Origin: Allium sativum
Taxonomy: Eukaryota > Streptophyta > Magnoliopsida > Asparagales > Amaryllidaceae
Direction of reading: 5' to 3'
Assembly: GCA_030737875.1 (NCBI GenBank)
Contig: CM060915.1
Coordinates: 626,698,786 to 626,762,785 of the forward strand
DNA length: 64,000 nt
Positions 58,961 through 64,000 of the stretch are shown one piece after another. Every line of letters starts with the position of its first letter. The first letter of the stretch is position 1. Under the pieces are notes generated by a model. The model did no database searches. It was not told the origin of the DNA and worked only from the letters and a program-made list of their open reading frames with translations. The translations under genes were made by a program, and so were the position numbers.

Positions 58961-60210
58961 TAATTAATACTAAAATAAAATTCAAATTGGAATTTACTTA
59001 CGTTGAATTGGCTCATGAGTTGGAGCAAGGGGGTTGCGAGGCTAGGCGGTAATGGGTTGTGCTGGTGGTGTTGGCTCCTTGACTGGCGGTGGCTATCTCT
59101 AGGGTTTGTGGGTCTTGGTCTTCGAATGAAGTGTGGTGGAGGGGAGAGGGAGGAGTAGATCAGAGAGGGGGTCGATGACGAGCGGCGACGGTCGAGCTCA
59201 GGTGGGCAGTGGTCCCGTGGGAGGCACGATGTGGGGCGTAATGACTGAAAAGGTGATCGGGGTTTTCTTTTGTTTATTTTATTATCTGAAGTCAATGGGG
59301 AAGAAAAGGGGGATGAAAGGGATTATTTATATATTATTATATTATTTTCAAAAAAGTAAGTTTTCAATTCGAACTTCCAACGAGACCCAACAACTGTCTC
59401 CCCTAGCTAATTAACCTCATTCCAAACACAATGGGATATGTCTGGTAAGCCAATTCGACTGTCTCGATTAGTTTTCGTTAAAATTAAAATATAAATCAAT
59501 ATACTGAATTTTAAACGTACATTTTAATTTACTGGGGCCACATACTAACTCCAAAAAATTCCCAAAAAATAAATCTAGATATGTTTTGACGATACAGTCA
59601 TAACAAAACTAATTTTGTCAAATTTGGATACCGTTTGAAAAACGTTCATTTTCCAGTCGATTAAGTTCAATCTGAATTGACCAAACCCGTTTAAATTCAC
59701 CACGCTCACATATCAATTCCAAAAATTATGAAAATGGGAATCTAGCAATAATTTGACATTCCGGATCCAAAAAAAGTGGTTTCGTCGAAAATGGAGGTCG
59801 TTTGCAAAATGGCTATTTTTAAGGGCTATATATTATATAATATATATATAAATTTCATAGAAACTTTTCTGAATTTTAAACTGGACATATCTTTCAATTC
59901 TCATTATGAAATCTCAGTTTCTTAACTTCGTTAGAAAGATATTATTAAACAGATTTAAATATTTTTGGTTTTACTGAAATCTATTTTATTTTGAATCCTG
60001 TACATTCATTCGAAATTTGAAATTGAATTTTCAAACTACCACGCCATTTTAGGCTCATTTTATAATTAAAATAAATTTATTCATTTAACTTTGATTAAAA
60101 TAATTTTTTAGTCCTTATTATTTAAAATAAATCATTTTAAATATTCAGAATCCATTAAAATAGGTAAAATAAAAAAATTTAATTGGTTCTGAAAATATGG
60201 GTTGTTATAA

Positions 60211-60224
60211 TCTCCCCTACTTAA
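60211..60224 (-). promoter_or_regulatory. E5 polypurine tract
   Basis: In element sense, TTTTAAGTAGGGGAGA next to the 3' LTR. One G of the usual GTGGGGG is changed to A. Confidence 0.85.
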
Positions 60225-61220
60225 AATCTTTTTGTCCTCGAAAATGAACGGAGTTGAAAGTTGTTTGACTAACCAACTTAACTTTCATTCTGGCTTTAAT
60301 TCTTCAACTTTTCAGTTTTTAAGAATTTTCTGATTTTTCCAAAATTTGGCTAACACGCTAAATTTTCAAAAATTTCGCCATAACATCCTTTGTATGGGGA
60401 GACCTTCAAAACCGCAACTTGGCTCACAGGGCCCTCATCAATCCAAAAGAAAAAGCCAAGCGGCCAGCCAATCGTCAAAACCTAAGAAATACAATAAATA
60501 TGTACCTATTTGTCGGGCATACAATTTTATTCCTCTTCTTAGCTTCCTTGCTATGACCTGTTCAATATGCATACATGTACATATATGCAATTCTAATAAA
60601 TTTTCAATTCAATTCACTATTTGATTCTATTTGGCTTTAACCTTTCGTTTACATGTTGGTTTGATTAGTTGAATTAATAGTCAAACATCACAAGCAGTAA
60701 TCAATGAGTTGGTTAACTTTTCAAATTCATAATTTTTATATACTCAAAAATCATATTTCAGGGTCAAATCACAAACAGTAAATCCTATCTAGTTTTGGTT
60801 CTCACACCAGCCAATTGGAAATATACAGATATCCCAATTTCGATACTCGAACATAAATACTGATGATGAGATCTCAATCATCAATATCATCTCTGGGCAA
60901 CTAGAGTGTGATTCTATATCTGTCCAGTATATTTGAGACTTCGAATACACATTAATTACGCGTATATTCAAAATCTTCATATACTCGATTGTCCAAATTC
61001 AATATAAAATAAATATTCAAATATGTTTAATAAGATTTAAATTCCAAAACAAAATTTGTTTTCATTTTTATTTTTAAAAACAACATTCTTTACACTCGTT
61101 CTAGGATACTACTGATCCCATCTCTAACGAGTCATTCCCATTGGATATTACTAATCCAATCTCTGATGAATTCTTTCGTTCGGTTCTAATATTTCTTGTT
61201 CTCGAGCTCTGTAAACCAAA
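60225..61220 (-). mobile_element. E5 internal region, non-coding
   Basis: About 1 kb. It matches E1 and E2 ends: the CGAGGACAAAAAG block, a GCCAAGCGGC block shared with E3 (60445-60470), TACCTATTTGTCGGGCATAC as in E1 (60500-60520), and a leader with stem-loops. No protein motif in any frame. Confidence 0.82.
61094..61159 (-). promoter_or_regulatory. E5 leader: two stem-loops, 6-7-6
   Basis: In element sense, TTGGAT-TAGTAAT-ATCCAA (61159-61141) and TGGGAT-CAGTAGT-ATCCTA (61120-61102). The second is enclosed by perfect outer arms ACTCGTT (61094-61100) and AACGAGT (61126-61132). Confidence 0.65.
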
Positions 61221-61232
61221 GCTTTGATACCA
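61221..61232 (-). promoter_or_regulatory. E5 primer binding site
   Basis: Minus-strand TGGTATCAAAGC, one base off the canonical initiator Met site, three bases from the 5' LTR. Confidence 0.9.
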
Positions 61233-61235
61233 AAA

Positions 61236-64000
61236 TGAAACGACCCAAACTCGCCCTTACGGGAAAGCCCAGATTGAGTTGAGAACACGACAAATCAGAA
61301 CGCAAACAGAAGAACATTTCATTTCTTATTACAATAATTACATCAGAGTACAAGAATATAACAAAGTATGAATAAATAATATACATCTGATAAATATCAG
61401 AGATTCAAATTACAAAGCAGCAGAAAAATAATACATAACACAACGTAAGGAATACACGGATACAGAGCGTTTCGAATATAGCTCCAGCTGTAAATCCAGG
61501 ATCCTATGAAAATAATATCTGCAAAAACCCAGCTACTAGCTACCCATGTGGAAAATAGGGGAACCCAGAGTTTAAGTTAAAACAATAAACTCCAGGTCAG
61601 TCATGGGACTGGTGTGAGAATTAAAACAGTTATTTAAAACTTTACTTTAAAATATGCCAAATCACGGGACCACGCGTATGTCACGGAACGAGTTTCCTCC
61701 CAAGAGTACCAGTGCATATAACAAACAACGCAATGCTTTTGAAAAAATGAAGCTGTTATAAGACTCAGGTCCCATCACACAATGCAACGCAAGCCGGAGG
61801 ATAAAGTTTTACCTTATAATAGCCAAACATGCTTGTACGTTTAAAACAAATCATTTTGATACTACTATAAATGTATAGTGTCAAAAACAACTTCAAATAT
61901 AAATGTATCAATCATAGATGGCATAGTGCCCCATCCCACTATGTAGCCACACTAGGCTCTATAATCAAAGCCGAAAGCCCGTGTATTAGAAGTTGAATTT
62001 CCATCATGAACCAAGGCAAGGGATTGTCCCTACCGAATTTGAGACACTCTAGCCCGTGCCTCAGGATCAGTCGCAACTGCACCTTGGATCTTCAGGGTCG
62101 GTCCCCTCTTACATTTGAGGATTGGTAATTCCAGAACAATGCATTTCCCCGCCCTATGGGGTGTAAATCTGGTATGTATATTGACCATATCATCAATCGG
62201 CCCTATAGTGACAGATATATCTGACGCGCCTCGCTTTCTATCATCCACATAAGTAAAAAAGTCTGGGCTCCATACTATGACAACACTCCTAGCTAGAAAG
62301 AAAGGAATTTCCTTCCTGCCGTCCTCTCCCATTTCTGGTTCATACCGGGGTGTGAGGCTCACGAATTAATGCTATACAGAAAGCTATGTTATTTAAAGTC
62401 GTGCTCTGATCATCAACCACAAGACTCTACTTTTCAACAGAAGCCTTGATCATTTTCATCTCAGCATGCCACACAGGCAATTCACGCAATGCGACTGATG
62501 TCTATCGATAGATAACCTCTAAGATCGTACGTCTTAGAGAAGGGTGTTAAGCAAGAGAATAAATTCTACGCCACCAAACAAATATATATTTAATAGAGAT
62601 TAATCAACACAGAATAAAATCCAATGTCATACAGACATCCATTTAATAGTTCGTTCTGGGTATGAACGAAACCGAAGGCACATTATTCCTTGTCCCGTGT
62701 CCAGTACAGGTGAGAGGTCCTCGCATATCTAGTCGATCTCAAAGTACGTCTGGACGATCACCACTTATTACCTTGTCTTAGTTTACAACCCAATCAAGAC
62801 ATCAGTAATCATCCAAACGGTGTGAAGATCTCTGGTCATCAACTACCATCTTCATCATCGACTTATCGTTGAATCAATTATTCATAATGGGTATAAACCT
62901 GGCCTTTCCGAATAATTCACGTATTTTATAAGCAACTGCTATAAAAACACAACATACACCTCATTCCAATTCAGAATATTCTTTTATTCAAATATTCACA
63001 TCATTCGGGAAAGGTTCCCATTAATTTTATAAAAGATAAATTCTTTAAATTTATTCTTTAATCTTCCTATGGATATCAATTCAAACCAAATTAAGGTTTA
63101 TCCAAACTAGTCGGGATTAGCGCACCGTACCGAAGTAATCATTTGTTTAATTTCCCAATCCCAACCTATTCATCCTATGGAGCAAAACTAGTAATACTCT
63201 ATATCTAACACCACGGTGTTATCGGTAAATTTAATTACCATTTCATGTTCAAATCTAGTTGAAGAATTAACTATCGCTTGGAGCAAAACTGGTGATACTC
63301 CATTCTCGATCATTTCTCAAATTTGATAATTTAAATTATCACATTCACATTTCAATCTAATTAAAGATTCATTAAAACTCCGTTTAGTTTTAATATTCCC
63401 AAAAATCAATATTAATGATTATTTAACTTTGGGAAATCAAATATGTCGCATCGACAATGTACACTGTACCTCTGATTTCTACAAATATATAACCTCTAAG
63501 CTCGTACGTCCTAGAGAACGGTGTTAAGCAAGAGAATAAATTCTCCGCCACCAAACAGATATATATATATTTAGCAGAGATCAACAATACAGTTCGAAAT
63601 ACAATGTTAGACATGAAATCCTATCTTTAATTGGGTTAAAGAACCAATGTCAATTAAAACACGGTTCACAACAAACCCAAAATCACATTCCATTATTTAC
63701 GGAAAATAGATCATTATATAATCGATATCAATTTCCGTATCTGACTAATAATATAAAGGGAATAACGACAAAGCCTTTTAAATTCCATATATATTAACAG
63801 TCATCCTCCACAGAAGCTCACTTCGATTGTTACCAAATCGAATTCCATTCAATCCCAATTTATTTATATTAAATTGGATAACTTTACTTTGAAAAATTCC
63901 ATTAAATCTTAGAATAAGATTTATAAATTCCAAATCTTAACTTCACTGTTAATCGGGTCAAAGAACAAGTGTTATTTAAAACACCGTTCACGATAAACCC
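61236..64000 (-). mobile_element. E5 5' LTR, partial
   Basis: TGAAACGACCCAAACTCGCC start (plus strand), collinear with 53349-56100 to the window end. It shares the U5-side block (about 61540-61620) and the first internal repeat. It has no gene. Confidence 0.88.

Larger units (their letters stand above)
53349..60209 (-). mobile_element. E5 3' LTR (6.86 kb)
   Basis: Begins TATAACAACCC at 60209; the expected TGTAAC is mutated by one transition. Contents in element order: U3 modules (59812-59770 and 59645-59600), a GC-rich segment (59300-59000), the palindrome field (58960-58290), a block related to the E1/E2 GC-rich block (57850-57770), repeated GGTTAAAGAAC...AACCCAAAAT segments, and the U5-side block near 53730-53650. 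No inner LTR boundaries or target duplications are evident, so the length appears genuine, not due to a nested element. Confidence 0.8.
53349..64000 (-). mobile_element. E5: coding-free element with very long LTRs (5' end beyond window)
   Basis: 3' LTR 53349-60209, core 60210-61235, 5' LTR 61236 to beyond the window. The LTR end in element sense is TGGGTCGTTTCA. 61236-64000 is collinear with 53349-56100. With a 6.86-kb LTR and a 1.03-kb core it is more extreme than E1. The core resembles the ends of E2, with gag-pol absent. Confidence 0.88.

Noticed and set aside
59133..59414. Gly/Arg-rich ORF in the E5 LTR
   Set aside because: GC-rich LTR segment open on both strands; the Pro/Ser/Arg-rich minus-strand reading is equally open, so it is compositional.
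56100..60209. Possible nested element inside the E5 LTR, to explain its 6.9 kb
   Set aside because: No second TG...CA termini, PBS, PPT or flanking duplication found; the layout parallels E1 and E2 LTRs.
1..64000. tRNA, rRNA or other structural RNA genes
   Set aside because: None seen; the TGGTATCAGAGC words are primer binding sites complementary to a tRNA end, not tRNA genes.

Overview
The window is plant nuclear heterochromatin: a nested stack of retrotransposons with no intact host gene. The plant assignment rests on three things: Ty3/gypsy elements with a chromodomain-like integrase tail, initiator-Met tRNA primer binding sites (TGGTATCAGAGC and variants), and a plant L1-type LINE whose ORF2 ends in a zf-RVT domain. 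A decayed two-exon fragment resembling the plant DEGP7 protease, with an 89-bp intron, also fits. I cannot name the species. Labels E1-E6 are mine.

Layout. E1 (minus strand, <1-14050) is a coding-free LTR element: 3' LTR <1-7769 (split by a LINE at 287-5421), internal region 7770-9014, 5' LTR 9015-14050 (5.0 kb). E2 (plus strand) is the coding element of the group. Its 5' LTR survives as 14051-14224 plus 26123-29477 and its PBS is at 29480. Decayed gag-pol runs 29728-32652 and 44272-45646, the PPT is at 46728-46740 and the 3' LTR at 46741-50843 (4.1 kb). E3 (plus strand, 14225-26122) is a complete LARD-like element with two 4.4-kb LTRs around a 3-kb non-coding core, inserted in the 5' LTR of E2. 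E4 (minus strand, 32653-44271) is a chromodomain-type Ty3/gypsy element with decayed gag and pol, inserted in E2 pol with a perfect 5-bp target duplication. E6 (50844-51446) is the start of another LTR, into which E2 appears to have inserted. 51447-53348 is the only non-LTR interval and carries the DEGP7-like fragment. E5 (minus strand, 53349->64000) is a second coding-free element, with a 6.9-kb LTR and a 1.0-kb core.

Insertion order from nesting: interval 51447-53348, then E6, then E2, then E1, E3 and E4 (each inside E2), then the LINE (inside E1). E5 cannot be placed.

The elements work as a group. E1, E2, E3 and E5 share the same cis skeleton although only E2 has coding sequence: paired U3 modules about 168 bp apart, a U5-side block about 390-430 bp before the LTR end, a PPT-proximal block, and a leader just after the PBS. 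The leader holds stem-loops of fixed 6-7-6 geometry whose arms change in a compensatory way. This suggests E1, E3 and E5 were mobilised in trans by an E2-like partner and that the leader hairpins are a packaging-type signal. The sharing is seen in the sequence; the function is inferred.
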